Shown: positions 17,528 through 29,113, numbered from the stretch's first letter. The stretch: DNA of 64,000 nucleotides from Gallaecimonas sp. GXIMD4217 (GCF_038087665.1 NZ_CP149925.1:1267455-1331454), one strand, 5' to 3'. Notes: generated from the letters alone by a model not told the origin. Program-made: numbers and translations.

Positions 17528-17552
17528 AGGGCGGCCGAGGCCGCCCTTTTTT
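17528..17552 (+). terminator. Rho-independent terminator between convergent genes
   Basis: GGGCGGCC-GA-GGCCGCCC followed by TTTTTT on the + strand. The nagD stop codon on the other strand begins inside the T-run, and the hairpin could also serve nagD weakly. Confidence 0.85.
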
Positions 17553-18297
17553 AGAAGATGTCGATGTCGCTGACCTTGTCGAACACATGATTGGGCCTGA
17601 AGGCCATCTGGGGGATGTCCTCGGGGCGGGAGACCCCGGACAGCACCAGTATGGTCTCAAGGCCGGCCTGGAAGCCGGCCAGAATGTCGGTGCGCAGGTT
17701 GTCGCCGATGATGACGGTGTCTTCGGAGTGGGCATGGATATGGTTCAGGGCCGAGCGGACGATCCAGCTGGATGGCTTGCCCACGTAGAAGGGCTGGTGG
17801 CCGGTGATGCGCTCTATGGGGGCGCACAGGGCGCCGCAGCCCGGGCTGTGGTTGGGGCCGCAGAAGTCCGGGTTGGTGGCGATGAAGCGGGCGCCACCGG
17901 CCACGAAGCGGGCCGCCTTGTGGATCATCTCCCAGTTGTAGGAGCGGGTCTCGCCCACTATGACGAAGTCCGGGTTGATGTCGGTGATGGTGAAGCCCAC
18001 CTTGTACAGCTCGTGGCTGAGGGCGCTGTCGCCTATGACATAGGCCTTGGTGCCTTCCTGGCGGCGGATGAAGTCGGCGGTGGCCATGGCCGAGGTGTAG
18101 AACCTGTCTTCCGGCACATCGATGCCGGCCGCCGCCAGGCGGTTGTGCAGATCCCGGGCGGTCTGGGACGGGTAGTTGGTGAGCAGCACCAGGGGGTTGC
18201 CCTGGTCGAGGATGCGCTTGATGAAGGCGTCGGCGCCGGGAATGGCGGTGTTGTCGTGCATCAGCACGCCGTCGATGTCGCAGATGATGTTCTTCAT
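17551..18297 (-). CDS. nagD: NagD-type HAD-IIA nucleotide phosphatase
   Basis: The 248-residue product matches E. coli NagD over its whole length: the HAD motif I ICDIDGVLMHDN with nucleophile Asp, motif II LLTNYPSQTARDL, the C2-type cap, the Lys of FYVGKPSSW, and motif IV IIGDNLRTDILAGFQAGLETILVLSG. NagD dephosphorylates nucleoside monophosphates such as UMP in the cytoplasm. It is not next to nagABC here, so the name reflects sequence only. It stands alone between a terminator and the divergent DUF3025 gene. Confidence 0.95.
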   Translation of the reverse strand: MKNIICDIDGVLMHDNTAIPGADAFIKRILDQGNPLVLLTNYPSQTARDLHNRLAAAGIDVPEDRFYTSAMATADFIRRQEGTKAYVIGDSALSHELYKVGFTITDINPDFVIVGETRSYNWEMIHKAARFVAGGARFIATNPDFCGPNHSPGCGALCAPIERITGHQPFYVGKPSSWIVRSALNHIHAHSEDTVIIGDNLRTDILAGFQAGLETILVLSGVSRPEDIPQMAFRPNHVFDKVSDIDIF

Positions 18298-18383
18298 GGG
18301 AAGGTTCCGCTCTCTGGGTACCCCAGTGATACCAGATCCGGCCGGGCCTTTGCTACACTGCGCGGCTCGAAACTGGAGTGACT

Positions 18384-19217
18384 ATGCACTGGCAGACCAC
18401 CTGGCTGGATGAGCCCCTGTTCGCCGATCCGGCCCGCCTTTTCCCGTCCCTGGGCCGCTTTTCGGCCTTTCCCGATGCCGCCGCCCTGACCGCCCTGTTG
18501 CCGGCCGGGGCTCGCAGCGGCGGCGGTGCGCCGCTTTGCTTCAGCCACGACGAGGACGACGACCGCTATTACGAGGCGCGCATCTTCGAAAGCGGCGCCG
18601 TGCCCACCCGCGCGGGCAACTGGCACGATTTCTTCAACGCCCTGATCTGGGCCGCCTTCCCCGGGGCCAAGGCAGCCATCAACGGCCAGCACCAGGCCGA
18701 TATCCTGGCCCACGGCCTGAGCCCGCGCACATTGCGCCGGGACGCCCTGACGTTGTTCGACGAGTGCGGGGTGCTGGTGGTGAGCTCTGAGCCCGAGCTG
18801 CTGGCGGACCTGCGCCAGCACCGCTGGCAGCAGGTGCTGTGGCATGAGCGCGACAGGTGGGGCAGCTCCATCCGCGCCTATGTGTTCGGCCACGCCTGCT
18901 ACGAGATGGCCCTCAGGCCCTTTATCGGCCTCACCGCCAAGATGCTGCCCATGCTGGCCGAGCCGGATTTCTTCCGGGACGACCTCGCCGGCCAGTACCG
19001 GCGCCTGGACGGCGCCTTCACTGCCCTGCTGGACAGGAATGGCTTGGCCGACAAGTCCCTGCTGTCGCCGCTGCCGCTGCTGGGGGTGCCGGGCTGGCAT
19101 CCTGAGGCATCGGACGGGGATTTCTACGAAAATAGCGACTATTTTCGCCCCCTTCGCCGCCAAAGGACGCCGCTGGCGGCATTTCCTCTGCTGGACCGAG
19201 CCGCCCGGGCTGGATAG
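18384..19217 (+). CDS. DUF3025 family protein
   Basis: A soluble protein of 277 residues. Segments NWHDFFNALIWAAFPGAKAAIN and DECGVLVVSSEPELL, and the late WHPEASDGDFYENSDYFRP, are characteristic of DUF3025, a family found across gamma- and betaproteobacteria with no known activity. There is no signal peptide or membrane segment. The ATG at 18384 is preferred over a GTG two codons upstream because a GGAG lies at proper distance. It diverges from nagD over about 86 bp. Confidence 0.8.
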   Translation: MHWQTTWLDEPLFADPARLFPSLGRFSAFPDAAALTALLPAGARSGGGAPLCFSHDEDDDRYYEARIFESGAVPTRAGNWHDFFNALIWAAFPGAKAAINGQHQADILAHGLSPRTLRRDALTLFDECGVLVVSSEPELLADLRQHRWQQVLWHERDRWGSSIRAYVFGHACYEMALRPFIGLTAKMLPMLAEPDFFRDDLAGQYRRLDGAFTALLDRNGLADKSLLSPLPLLGVPGWHPEASDGDFYENSDYFRPLRRQRTPLAAFPLLDRAARAG

Positions 19218-19271
19218 GGGCGGCGTTTTCCTTTAGTTTGTTCACAAACCGACAACAAGGAAGACGATAAA

Positions 19272-20987
<1,716 letters not shown>

Positions 20988-20988
20988 C

Positions 20989-21531
20989 ATGAAAGCATTG
21001 GGATTATTGCTGGTGACCGTCTGCTTCCTGGTCGGCGCCTTCCTGACCTCGCTGGACCCCAGGACCCTGGCCTGGAGCGGCTTCCTGCCGCTGCTGCTGG
21101 TGGGCATGATTGGCGTCTACCTCATCAAGCGTGCCGAGCACCTGGAGGCCCGTCACGAGGGGGTGATGGAGGATAACCTCAAGGTGCTGCGCGAGAGCCT
21201 GGAAAACCTGGTGGCGGAGCTGGACACCCTGGTGGCCAAAAAGGACGACATTCCCGTCTACGAGGCCAGGTTCGAGATAGACCACAGGCTCAGGAACGAC
21301 CTGCGCGCCTTCGCCGAGGCCCGCTACACCCTGGCCCACCGCTACAGCCTGGCGGCCTTCGCCGAGGTGATGAGCCCCTTCGCCGCCGGCGAGCGCTACG
21401 TGAACCGGGTCTGGTCCGCCTCCGCCGACGGCTATATCGACGAGGTGCACCAGTACCTGGACAAGGCCAAGGGCCAATTCCACGAGGCATTGGATGCGCT
21501 GAGTCGCTGGCGCAGCGGCGAAGCGCTGTAA
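20989..21531 (+). CDS. Membrane protein with coiled coil, OPT partner
   Basis: This 180-residue protein has two N-terminal transmembrane segments (about residues 2-22 and 31-46) followed by a charged helical region of about 70 residues (RAEHLEARHEGVMEDNLKVL onward) that should form a coiled coil, and a helical C-terminal domain. The cytoplasmic part has no recognised catalytic motif. Tight coupling to the OPT transporter (1 bp gap, then a terminator) suggests an accessory or regulatory subunit, which is inference. Confidence 0.75.
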   Translation: MKALGLLLVTVCFLVGAFLTSLDPRTLAWSGFLPLLLVGMIGVYLIKRAEHLEARHEGVMEDNLKVLRESLENLVAELDTLVAKKDDIPVYEARFEIDHRLRNDLRAFAEARYTLAHRYSLAAFAEVMSPFAAGERYVNRVWSASADGYIDEVHQYLDKAKGQFHEALDALSRWRSGEAL

Positions 21532-21549
21532 AGGCGCCCCGAGCAGCAA

Positions 21550-21577
21550 AAGGGCCGGTATCAGACCGGCCCTTTTT
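21550..21577 (+). terminator. Rho-independent terminator of the OPT operon
   Basis: AGGGCCGGT-ATCAG-ACCGGCCCT with TTTTTT on the + strand, 19 bp after the stop. It also separates this operon from the convergent thiolase gene. Confidence 0.9.
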
Positions 21578-21603
21578 TCATCTTGCAAACGGCGTCTATG
21601 GAC

Positions 21604-22802
<1,199 letters not shown>

Positions 22803-22806
<4 letters not shown>

Positions 22807-24137
22807 GATTTCTCCTTTGCCAGTGACGGGATCTCGGCCAGCACCTGCCGCAGGCCGGCCTCCAGCACCTCGGCCAGGGTCAGGATCTCCTGTTCGGTCA
22901 TGGCCGTGGACAGCATGGCCGAGCAGGTGTTGATCAGCATCAGGCCGTGCTCGAAGGCGTGGTCCAGCAGCAGTTTGATGCCCCTGGCCTCGTCCTCGCC
23001 GGCAAAGGCCTCGCGGTAGTTGCCGGGTGGGCTGTCCTTCAGGTGCAGCCGCAGCATGGAGCCGGCGCCGGTGACGCAGGCCCGGATCCCGACCCGGTCG
23101 ATGGCGTCGCCGAGCTTTTGCCGGGCCAGCTCGCCAAGGGCATTGAGCCGTGCGACCGCGTCCCGGTCGAAGAGGCTCATGGCGGCCAGGCCGGCGGTCA
23201 GGCTGATCGGATTGGCGGAGAAGGTGCCGGAATGGGGCAGCAGCACCCTGGGCCGGCTGGGATCCAGCACCGCCATGACGTCGGCGCGGCCGGCGAAGGC
23301 GCCGACCGGGAAGCCGCCGCCGATGATCTTGCCCATGGCGGTGAGATCCGGCGCCACCTTGTATCTTTGCTGGGCGCCGCCGTAGCCGATGCGGAAGGTG
23401 ATCACCTCGTCGAACAGCAGCAGGGCGTCGTTGTCCCGGGTCCACTGGTACAGGGCCTCCACGAAGGCGTCGGAGGCCGGCACCATGCCGACCCGGTGCG
23501 ACACCGGATCCAGCAGTATGGCGGCCAGCTCCCCCTTGTGGCGGTCGAGGATGGCCCTGGCCCTGGCCACGTCGTTGTAGGGGATGACCACCACGTCATC
23601 CAGGGCCCCCTGGGGCGTGCCCGCCGCCACCGGCACGCTCAGCGGCTTGTCCCGGTCTCCCCAGGTGGTGGGGGAGGCGGTCTGGCTCACCTCGGCGTAG
23701 TCGTAGGCGCCGTGGTAGGCCCCTTCGACCTTGGCTATCTTCGCCTTGCCGGTGTAGGCCCGGGCCGCCTTGACCATGGCCATGACCGCCTCGGTGCCGG
23801 AATTGACGAAGCGCAGCTGCTCGAAGCCCGGCACGCGGCTGCACAGCAGCTCCGCGTAGGCCACCTCCACTTCCGTGGCCAGGGTAAAGGCGCTGCCCTT
23901 GTGCAGCTGGGCGATGACGGCCTCGGTGATCTGGGGATGGGCGTGGCCGTGGATCAGCGAGGCCATGTTGTTGGCGAAGTCGATGCGGGTCACCCCGTCG
24001 ATGTCGGTGACGCGGCAGCCACTGCCGTGGTCCGCATAGGCCGGGTGGGGCAGGCGGAAGATGGTGTTGCGGCTGACGCCGCCCGGCAGGACCCGCTGCG
24101 CCCGCTCAAAGAGGGCGGCGCTCTTAGCGTGCGTCAT
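22803..24137 (-). CDS. Class III aminotransferase, beta-amino-acid type candidate
   Basis: The 444-residue fold-type I PLP enzyme belongs to the group that includes glutamate-1-semialdehyde aminomutase and the Variovorax beta-phenylalanine aminotransferase. Matching segments are [52 protein letters not shown] and [19 protein letters not shown] with the PLP lysine in GKIIGGG. It has no adjacent heme pathway genes, and its place between CoA-transferase and thiolase genes makes heme biosynthesis unlikely. I infer transamination of a beta-amino acid to a beta-keto acid. It overlaps the gene upstream by 14 bp and the one downstream by 4. Confidence 0.88.
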
Positions 24138-24801
24138 GGTGCTTACCTCGGGCGTCGAAGACGGGGGCGCCGGTGCGCTCGGCCACCTGCTCGAAGGTGA
24201 TGCCAGGGGCCAGCTCCAGCAGCTCGAAACCCCGGTCGCTGATTGCGATGACCGCCAGGTCGGTGTAGATGCGCCCGACCACGGCCCGGCCGGTCAGCGG
24301 ATAGCTGCAATGGGCCACCAGCTTGGGGCTGCCGTCTTTGGTGCAGTGCTGGGTGATGACGAAGATGGTCTTGACCCCGGACACCAGATCCATGGCGCCG
24401 CCCACGGCGGGAATGGCGTCGGCGGTGCCGGTGGACCAGTTGGCCAGATCGCCGTTCTGGGCCACCTGCATGGCGCCCAGCACGCAGACGTCGATATGCT
24501 GGCCGCGGATCATGGCGAAGCTGTCGGCATGGTGGAAGTAGGCGGCGCCGGGGAGGGCGGTCACCGGTTTCTTGCCGGCGTTGATAAGCTCGGGATCCTC
24601 CTGGCCGGGGGCCGGCGCCGGGCCCATGCCCAGCAGGCCGTTTTCGGTGTGGTAGATGAATTCCCGGCCCTCGGGCACATGGTGGGCCACCAGCTCCGGT
24701 ATGCCGATGCCGAGGTTGACGTAGGCGCCGTCGGGAATGTCACGGGCGGCCCGCTGGGCCATCTGGTCGCGGCTCCAGCCGCTTGGGGCTGTGTTGGTCA
24801 T
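24124..24801 (-). CDS. 3-oxoacid CoA-transferase subunit B, PcaJ-like
   Basis: The 225-residue beta subunit of a family I CoA-transferase contains the NLGIGIPELVAHHVPEG segment, catalytic glutamate in TENGLLGMGPAPAPGQEDPE, and GGAMDLVSGVKTIFV. By eye it resembles PcaJ (succinyl-CoA:3-oxoadipate CoA-transferase) more closely than AtoA. Together with subunit A it would move CoA from succinyl-CoA (or another donor) to a beta-keto acid. It overlaps the subunit A gene by ATGA and the aminotransferase gene by 14 bp. Confidence 0.93.
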   Translation of the reverse strand: MTNTAPSGWSRDQMAQRAARDIPDGAYVNLGIGIPELVAHHVPEGREFIYHTENGLLGMGPAPAPGQEDPELINAGKKPVTALPGAAYFHHADSFAMIRGQHIDVCVLGAMQVAQNGDLANWSTGTADAIPAVGGAMDLVSGVKTIFVITQHCTKDGSPKLVAHCSYPLTGRAVVGRIYTDLAVIAISDRGFELLELAPGITFEQVAERTGAPVFDARGKHHDAR

Positions 24802-25508
24802 GGGTAGGATCTCCCTTCGGCCACCAGTACGGATCCCTGCAGCGGCTCGGCGATGGTGACGATGCGGTCGACGAAGATGCCCGGGGTGACCACCTGCTCG
24901 GGATCCATGTCACCCGCTTCCACTATTTCGGAGGTCTGCACCAGGGTCCTGCGGGCGGCCATGGCCATGATCGGCGCGAAGTTGCGGGCCGTCTTGTTGT
25001 AGCTGAGGTTGCCGTAACGGTCGGCCCGCTGGCACTTGATCAGGGCGAAATCGGCGGTCAGGGCCGGCTCCAGCACGAATTCCCGGCCGCCGAAGTGGCG
25101 GTGCTCCTTGCCGTCGGCCAGGGGGGTGCCCACGGAGGTGGCGGTGTAAAAGGCCGGGATGCCGGCGCCGCCGGCGCGGATCCGTTCGGCCAGGGTGCCC
25201 TGGGGCACCAGCTCCAGCGCTATCTTGCCGGCCCGGTACAGATCCGGGAAGACGGTGGAATTGGCGGTGCGGGGGAAGGAGCAGATCATCTTGCCCACCT
25301 GGCCGTTCTCGATCAGTGCCGCCAGGCCGACGTGGCCGCTGCCGGTGTTGTTGTTGACCACGGTGAGGTTTTTGGCGCCCTGGTCGATCAGGGCGTGGAT
25401 CAGTTCGATGGGGCTGCCGGCCTCGCCGAAACCGCCGATCATCACGGTGGCGCCATCGAAGATGTCGGCCACCGCCTCGGCGGCGGAGGCTATCTGTTTA
25501 TCAATCAT
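24798..25508 (-). CDS. 3-oxoacid CoA-transferase subunit A, PcaI-like
   Basis: The start at 25508 (MIDKQIASAAEAVADIF) gives 236 residues. Family signatures are the glycine loop MIGGFGEAGSPIELI, the VNNNTGSGHVGLAALIENG segment and a C-terminal VTPGIFVDRIV. It resembles PcaI in length and in the run FALIKCQRADRYGNL. It should form a heterotetramer with the subunit B product. It lies 54 bp downstream of the KamA-like gene and is the second gene in the operon; an upstream in-frame ATG at 25541 gives an extra 11 residues with no family match. Confidence 0.92.
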   Translation of the reverse strand: MIDKQIASAAEAVADIFDGATVMIGGFGEAGSPIELIHALIDQGAKNLTVVNNNTGSGHVGLAALIENGQVGKMICSFPRTANSTVFPDLYRAGKIALELVPQGTLAERIRAGGAGIPAFYTATSVGTPLADGKEHRHFGGREFVLEPALTADFALIKCQRADRYGNLSYNKTARNFAPIMAMAARRTLVQTSEIVEAGDMDPEQVVTPGIFVDRIVTIAEPLQGSVLVAEGRSYP

Positions 25509-25562
25509 GAGGGTAACAAACTCATCAAGGGGCCCCCGCATCAGGCGGGGGCAATGGGTTTC

Positions 25563-27176
25563 TCAAGCCAGCTGGCGCTGCAGGGCGGCGGCCAGATCCT
25601 GTTCGATCTGTGCCAATTCGTCCTCGAAAAAGTATTTTTCGGTATCGAACGGCGTCAAAAAGTCGACCTTGTTTTCCTGCTCGTCGTACTTGGCGTGGAA
25701 GACCCTGTCCATCCACTGCATGTTGCGGGCCTCGGTGAACCTCAGGGCGAAGCATTTCTCGCCGTTGATGATGGAGGTGCCGAGTATGGCCAGCTTGCCG
25801 GCGGAGATGGTCATGGAGATGTGCCGCGACGGCCGGTTGATGGACGACAGCGAGCGGTAGATGCGGTTGAAGATCTGCTCCACCGCCGCCAGGGGCGCGG
25901 TGTAATAGTGGTGCTCGCCGGTGGGGCGGGCGCAGTACATGGAGTGGAAGCCGATGCTCAGCATGCCGAGGATCTCCGCCAGGTCGATCCAGTTCCGGGC
26001 CGATTTTTCGATGTCCACCCGGCCGCTGTCGTCCTCGAACAGGCTGATATGGTTCATGATCGGGCTCTGGCTGCGGATCACCACGCCGTGGTTCTGCAGG
26101 CGGCGGATGGCGGCAATGGTGCTGGGGTTGAGCAGTTCGCGGGGGGTGGAGAAGTGCGCCATCCAGGCCAGCTGGATGCCGTTGTCGCGCAGGATGTCGA
26201 ACAGCGCCAGCATGTCGTCGTACTTGTCGCTGAGGATCATCTCCGGCAGGAAGGTCAGGGCGCGGGTGGCCAGGCGCACGTTCTTCACGTGCAGCAGGTC
26301 GGGATCGGTGATCAGGGGCATCACGTATTGCCTGAGCCGGCTGGCCGGCATGTAGCCGCCGTCACCGCCGGTGATCAGCAGGTCGGTCACCTCGGTGTGA
26401 CGGCGCAGGTAGTCGTGGATCTGCTGGATGTCCTTCTGGATGAACATGTCTTCGTCGCCCCTGACCTGGGCGTGGCGGAAGCAGTAGGTACAGAAGGAGA
26501 AGCAGTTCTGGGTGGTCTTGTCGAAGATCAGCTGGCATTGCGGGTATTTGTGCTGGCTGCCGTCGAGGAATTCCACCTCGCCTTCGTCGTTGACGAACCA
26601 GGGCTTGTTGAGCTGTTGGTTGCCGTCGTGGGGGTTGGTCTTTTCCATGTAATCGACGGCGACCTGGGTCCGGGCAGCAGCGGTGTCGGCGCTCAGGTAG
26701 GCATTGGTGGTTTCCTCGTTGATCATGCCCGGCTGCGGGAAGATCAGCTGGAACACGGAGTCTTGCTGGTAGTTGTCCCAGTTGATGCTGTTCAGGGAAT
26801 GGCGGGTGGCCAGGAAGCGGTAGACCTCGACGAACAGCTCCCGTTCGGCGATGTCGGTCAGCTCGATGCCGTTGTCCCTGAGCACGGCGCAGACCTCGCG
26901 AAAGCCGGACAGGCCGGTGTAATGCTCCTTGTCGTTGAACAGGAAGGGCCGGGTTTCCAGGAAACCGGCGTGCTGGGGATAGGCGGCCTGCAGGCGGCTC
27001 AATACCCCGGTCGGCAGCAGGTTTTCCGAGCGGATGATATCCCGCATCTCCTGGCCGTAGCCGTAGCGGTCCAGGATCCTTTCGAGGTCGCCGTCATCGA
27101 CCACCAGGTAGTTTTTTTGCTTCTCGGCGGGAATGGTCTTGACGGCGATGGATTGATTCGACTCGGCAGTGCTCAT
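25563..27176 (-). CDS. KamA-like radical SAM aminomutase, divergent
   Basis: The protein has 537 residues, longer than usual KamA (about 415-440) because of an N-terminal domain of roughly 200 residues. The radical-SAM cluster is CX3CX2C at C225, C229 and C232 (NCFSFCTYCFRHAQVRG), followed by LLITGGDGGYMPASRL near 270 and HFSTPRELLNP near 345, both KamA-like. The PLP lysine of KamA, normally within PGGGGK, appears as K461 in ISAGKLAILG, so the glycine loop is shortened. The Asp just before that loop, which in lysine 2,3-aminomutase holds the substrate epsilon-amino group, is not evident. It probably moves an amino group from C2 to C3 of an amino acid other than lysine. First gene of the operon, divergent from LysR. 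Confidence 0.85.
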   Translation of the reverse strand: MSTAESNQSIAVKTIPAEKQKNYLVVDDGDLERILDRYGYGQEMRDIIRSENLLPTGVLSRLQAAYPQHAGFLETRPFLFNDKEHYTGLSGFREVCAVLRDNGIELTDIAERELFVEVYRFLATRHSLNSINWDNYQQDSVFQLIFPQPGMINEETTNAYLSADTAAARTQVAVDYMEKTNPHDGNQQLNKPWFVNDEGEVEFLDGSQHKYPQCQLIFDKTTQNCFSFCTYCFRHAQVRGDEDMFIQKDIQQIHDYLRRHTEVTDLLITGGDGGYMPASRLRQYVMPLITDPDLLHVKNVRLATRALTFLPEMILSDKYDDMLALFDILRDNGIQLAWMAHFSTPRELLNPSTIAAIRRLQNHGVVIRSQSPIMNHISLFEDDSGRVDIEKSARNWIDLAEILGMLSIGFHSMYCARPTGEHHYYTAPLAAVEQIFNRIYRSLSSINRPSRHISMTISAGKLAILGTSIINGEKCFALRFTEARNMQWMDRVFHAKYDEQENKVDFLTPFDTEKYFFEDELAQIEQDLAAALQRQLA

Positions 27177-27261
27177 GTTGCGTATCCGTTTTTGGAATAA
27201 ATACGCACTGACCTTAGTCCCGGCCGTGAAAGGGGAGAAATACTAAATTTTTATGCCGCCC

Positions 27262-27276
27262 ATAGGTCCAGGCTAT
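27262..27276. promoter_or_regulatory. Candidate LysR-type operator (T-N11-A dyad)
   Basis: ATAG-N7-CTAT, a 15 bp interrupted dyad of the T-N11-A form used by LysR regulators, sits in the gap between the divergent KamA-like gene and the LysR gene, 74 bp before the LysR start. Position and form support it; binding is inferred. Confidence 0.45.
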
Positions 27277-27349
27277 AGCTTGCGTTGGATCAATATGGCA
27301 AGCGAATGGGCCGCTAAGCTGAAGGCGTTTTTCAGTGGATCCAGCCCCT

Positions 27350-28198
27350 ATGGAATTAAGAGCCCTGAGGTATTTCCAGGCCGTCTACGAGGCGCGCAGT
27401 GTCAGCGCCGCGGCGCGGGCCTGCTTTGTTTCCCAGCCCTCCATCACCGCCGCCATACTGCAGCTGGAATCCACCCTGGGCACCCGGCTTTTCGTCCGCC
27501 ACGCCAGGGGGGTGTTGCCGACCGAGGCCGCCGACAGGCTCTATCCCAGGGCCAAGAAGATGGGCGACCAGGCCCAGCGCATCCTCGACATGTTCAACGA
27601 GGGGCCCACGCCGGTGTCGCTGCGACTGGGGCTGATGCGCTCCCTGGGCGCCCAGCGCATGAGCGGCCTGCTCAAGCAGCTCCACAGGCGCATCGATAAC
27701 CTGGAGGTGACCCTGGTGGATCCCCAGGAGCCCTGCGATGCCCGCATCGTCCTGGCCGAGACCAAGGCCAGGCATGAGCAGTTTGTCTCCATCTGGCGCG
27801 ACAGCTACCAACTGGCGCTTCCGAAGGACTGGTCCCAGGCCGGCCAGGCCAGCATCAGGCTCACCGAGCTCGACCAGATGCCCTTCGTCAACCGCAGCCC
27901 CTGCGCCGTCCTGGAGCAGTTGAAGCTGGTGCTGAAACAGGCCGGCCTGGCCATCCAGCCCAGGGCCAACATCCGCACCATAGAGTACGCCTGGCAACTG
28001 GTCAGCGCCGGCATAGGGGCCGCGCTGCTGCCCGACTGGCCGGAGATCCGCAAGGCCGAGGAGCTGGTGCTGCGGCCCATAAAGGGGGTAAGGCTGCAGA
28101 CCGACATCGGCCTGGCCTACAAGGACGGCGGCGCCGATCCCGAACTGCTCCAGGCGGTCAGGGCGGTGTGCGAGCAGGAGGGCGGCCATGGCGACTAG
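27350..28198 (+). CDS. LysR family transcriptional regulator
   Basis: This 282-residue regulator starts at ATG 27350 (MELRALRYFQAVYEARSVSAAARAC). A winged helix-turn-helix (residues about 1-60, with SAAARACFVSQPSITAAILQLE) is followed by an effector-binding domain. It diverges from the aminomutase / CoA-transferase / aminotransferase / thiolase operon across 173 bp that contains a T-N11-A dyad, so it is the likely local activator, with a pathway metabolite as co-inducer. The effector domain is somewhat short and I could not relate it to CatM/PcaQ-type sensors. Confidence 0.92.
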   Translation: MELRALRYFQAVYEARSVSAAARACFVSQPSITAAILQLESTLGTRLFVRHARGVLPTEAADRLYPRAKKMGDQAQRILDMFNEGPTPVSLRLGLMRSLGAQRMSGLLKQLHRRIDNLEVTLVDPQEPCDARIVLAETKARHEQFVSIWRDSYQLALPKDWSQAGQASIRLTELDQMPFVNRSPCAVLEQLKLVLKQAGLAIQPRANIRTIEYAWQLVSAGIGAALLPDWPEIRKAEELVLRPIKGVRLQTDIGLAYKDGGADPELLQAVRAVCEQEGGHGD

Positions 28199-28420
28199 GG
28201 CCGGAACGGCACGAAAAGCCTGTATCTCACCGAAAACAACAAGATTTGCTGCGATCTTGCGGGCATGTTGCGTCGTTGCTATCTTGGGTGACGGCGCGGG
28301 CAAGGAACAGGCCCGCAGCCAGGGCATAGCGACCCTGGCCAATGCCTTTATCGGGAACGAGGTGGTCCGCCAGAACGACTGGCTGGTGGCCCGGATCCGG
28401 TGAAGGAATGACGAAACGAC
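28199..28420. other. Intergenic stretch, no supported gene
   Basis: Together with the following mini-ORF this leaves about 310 bp between the LysR gene and tag. A 71-residue + strand frame crosses it but has no credible protein character. It contains a locally AT-richer segment near 28235-28285. No promoter or terminator stands out. Confidence 0.5.
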
Positions 28421-28433
28421 AAGGAGAATGGCG

Positions 28434-28505
28434 ATGTTCGTGGTGTTGCTGAGGTTTTCAACCAACAGGGAAGAGGCCGGCCGAACCGAGGTGCAAGGAG
28501 AATAA
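28434..28505 (+). pseudogene. YciI-like gene remnant / 23-codon mini-ORF before tag
   Basis: ATG 28434 is preceded by AAGGAGA at 6 bp and opens MFVVLLRFSTNREEAG, which matches the start of YciI-related proteins (typically MFVVLLRFSxNKxxA and about 90 residues). The frame then runs out after 23 codons at TAA 28503, 2 bp before the tag ATG. The Shine-Dalgarno of tag lies inside the frame. I read it as the 5' stub of a YciI-like gene whose body was deleted, leaving a short translated leader coupled to tag; a chance match is possible. Confidence 0.45.
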
Positions 28506-28507
28506 CC

Positions 28508-29113
28508 ATGACCAACAACTTCGTAGGCCCGGATGCGCGTCCCCGCTGCCGTTGGTGCGGGGACGCGCCCGAATTCCTCGAGTACCACGATCGGGAATGG
28601 GGTTTCCCGGTCGCAGACGACAACCGCCTCTTCGAGAAGCTGTGCCTGGAAGGCTTCCAGTCCGGCCTGAGCTGGCGGACCATACTGGCCAAGCGGGAAA
28701 ACTTTCGGGCCGCCTTCGCCCAATTCGATATCGACAAGGTCGCGCTCTTCAGCGAGCGGGATGTGGAGCGCCTGCTCCAGGATGCGGGCATAGTGCGCCA
28801 TCGTGGCAAGATAGAGGCGGTGATCAACAACGCCAGGCGCGCCTTGGAGCTCAGGGAACAGGAAGGCTCCCTGGCCGCCTTTTTCTGGGGCTTCGAACCC
28901 AGGGCCGAGGCACTGGCAGAACCCCAGACGGTGTCGAGTTCGCCCGCGTCCGTGGCCCTGTCCAAGGCCCTGAAGAAGCGGGGCTGGAAGTTCGTGGGCC
29001 CGACCACCGTCTATGCCTTCATGCAGGCCATGGGACTGGTTAACGACCATGTGGCGGACTGCGTCACCAGGAGCCGGGTGGAGCAGGCCAGGGCGAGCTT
29101 TAAACGCCCTTAG
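28508..29113 (+). CDS. tag: 3-methyladenine DNA glycosylase I
   Basis: The protein has 201 residues and matches E. coli Tag throughout: RCRWCGDAPEFLEYHDREWGFP (N-terminal zinc-binding Cys and the YHDxEWG motif), EKLCLEGFQSGLSWRTIL, RHRGKIEAVINNA and SKALKKRGWKFVGPTTVYAFMQAMGLVNDH. It removes 3-methyladenine from alkylated DNA. The zinc ligands are normally two Cys and two His (Cys4, His17, His175, Cys179 in E. coli); here the C-terminal pair reads as NDHVADC, so the site looks intact. RBS CAAGGAG at 28494-28500. Confidence 0.96.
   Translation: MTNNFVGPDARPRCRWCGDAPEFLEYHDREWGFPVADDNRLFEKLCLEGFQSGLSWRTILAKRENFRAAFAQFDIDKVALFSERDVERLLQDAGIVRHRGKIEAVINNARRALELREQEGSLAAFFWGFEPRAEALAEPQTVSSSPASVALSKALKKRGWKFVGPTTVYAFMQAMGLVNDHVADCVTRSRVEQARASFKRP

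Noticed and set aside
22807-23445. N-terminal extension of the thiolase frame by about 210 codons
   Set aside because: This part is the aminotransferase gene in another frame (Arg/Pro/Gly-rich). The thiolase family start is at 22806.
28188-28403. 71-codon + strand frame after the LysR gene
   Set aside because: No ribosome-binding site, odd composition and no match to a known protein; retained only as intergenic.
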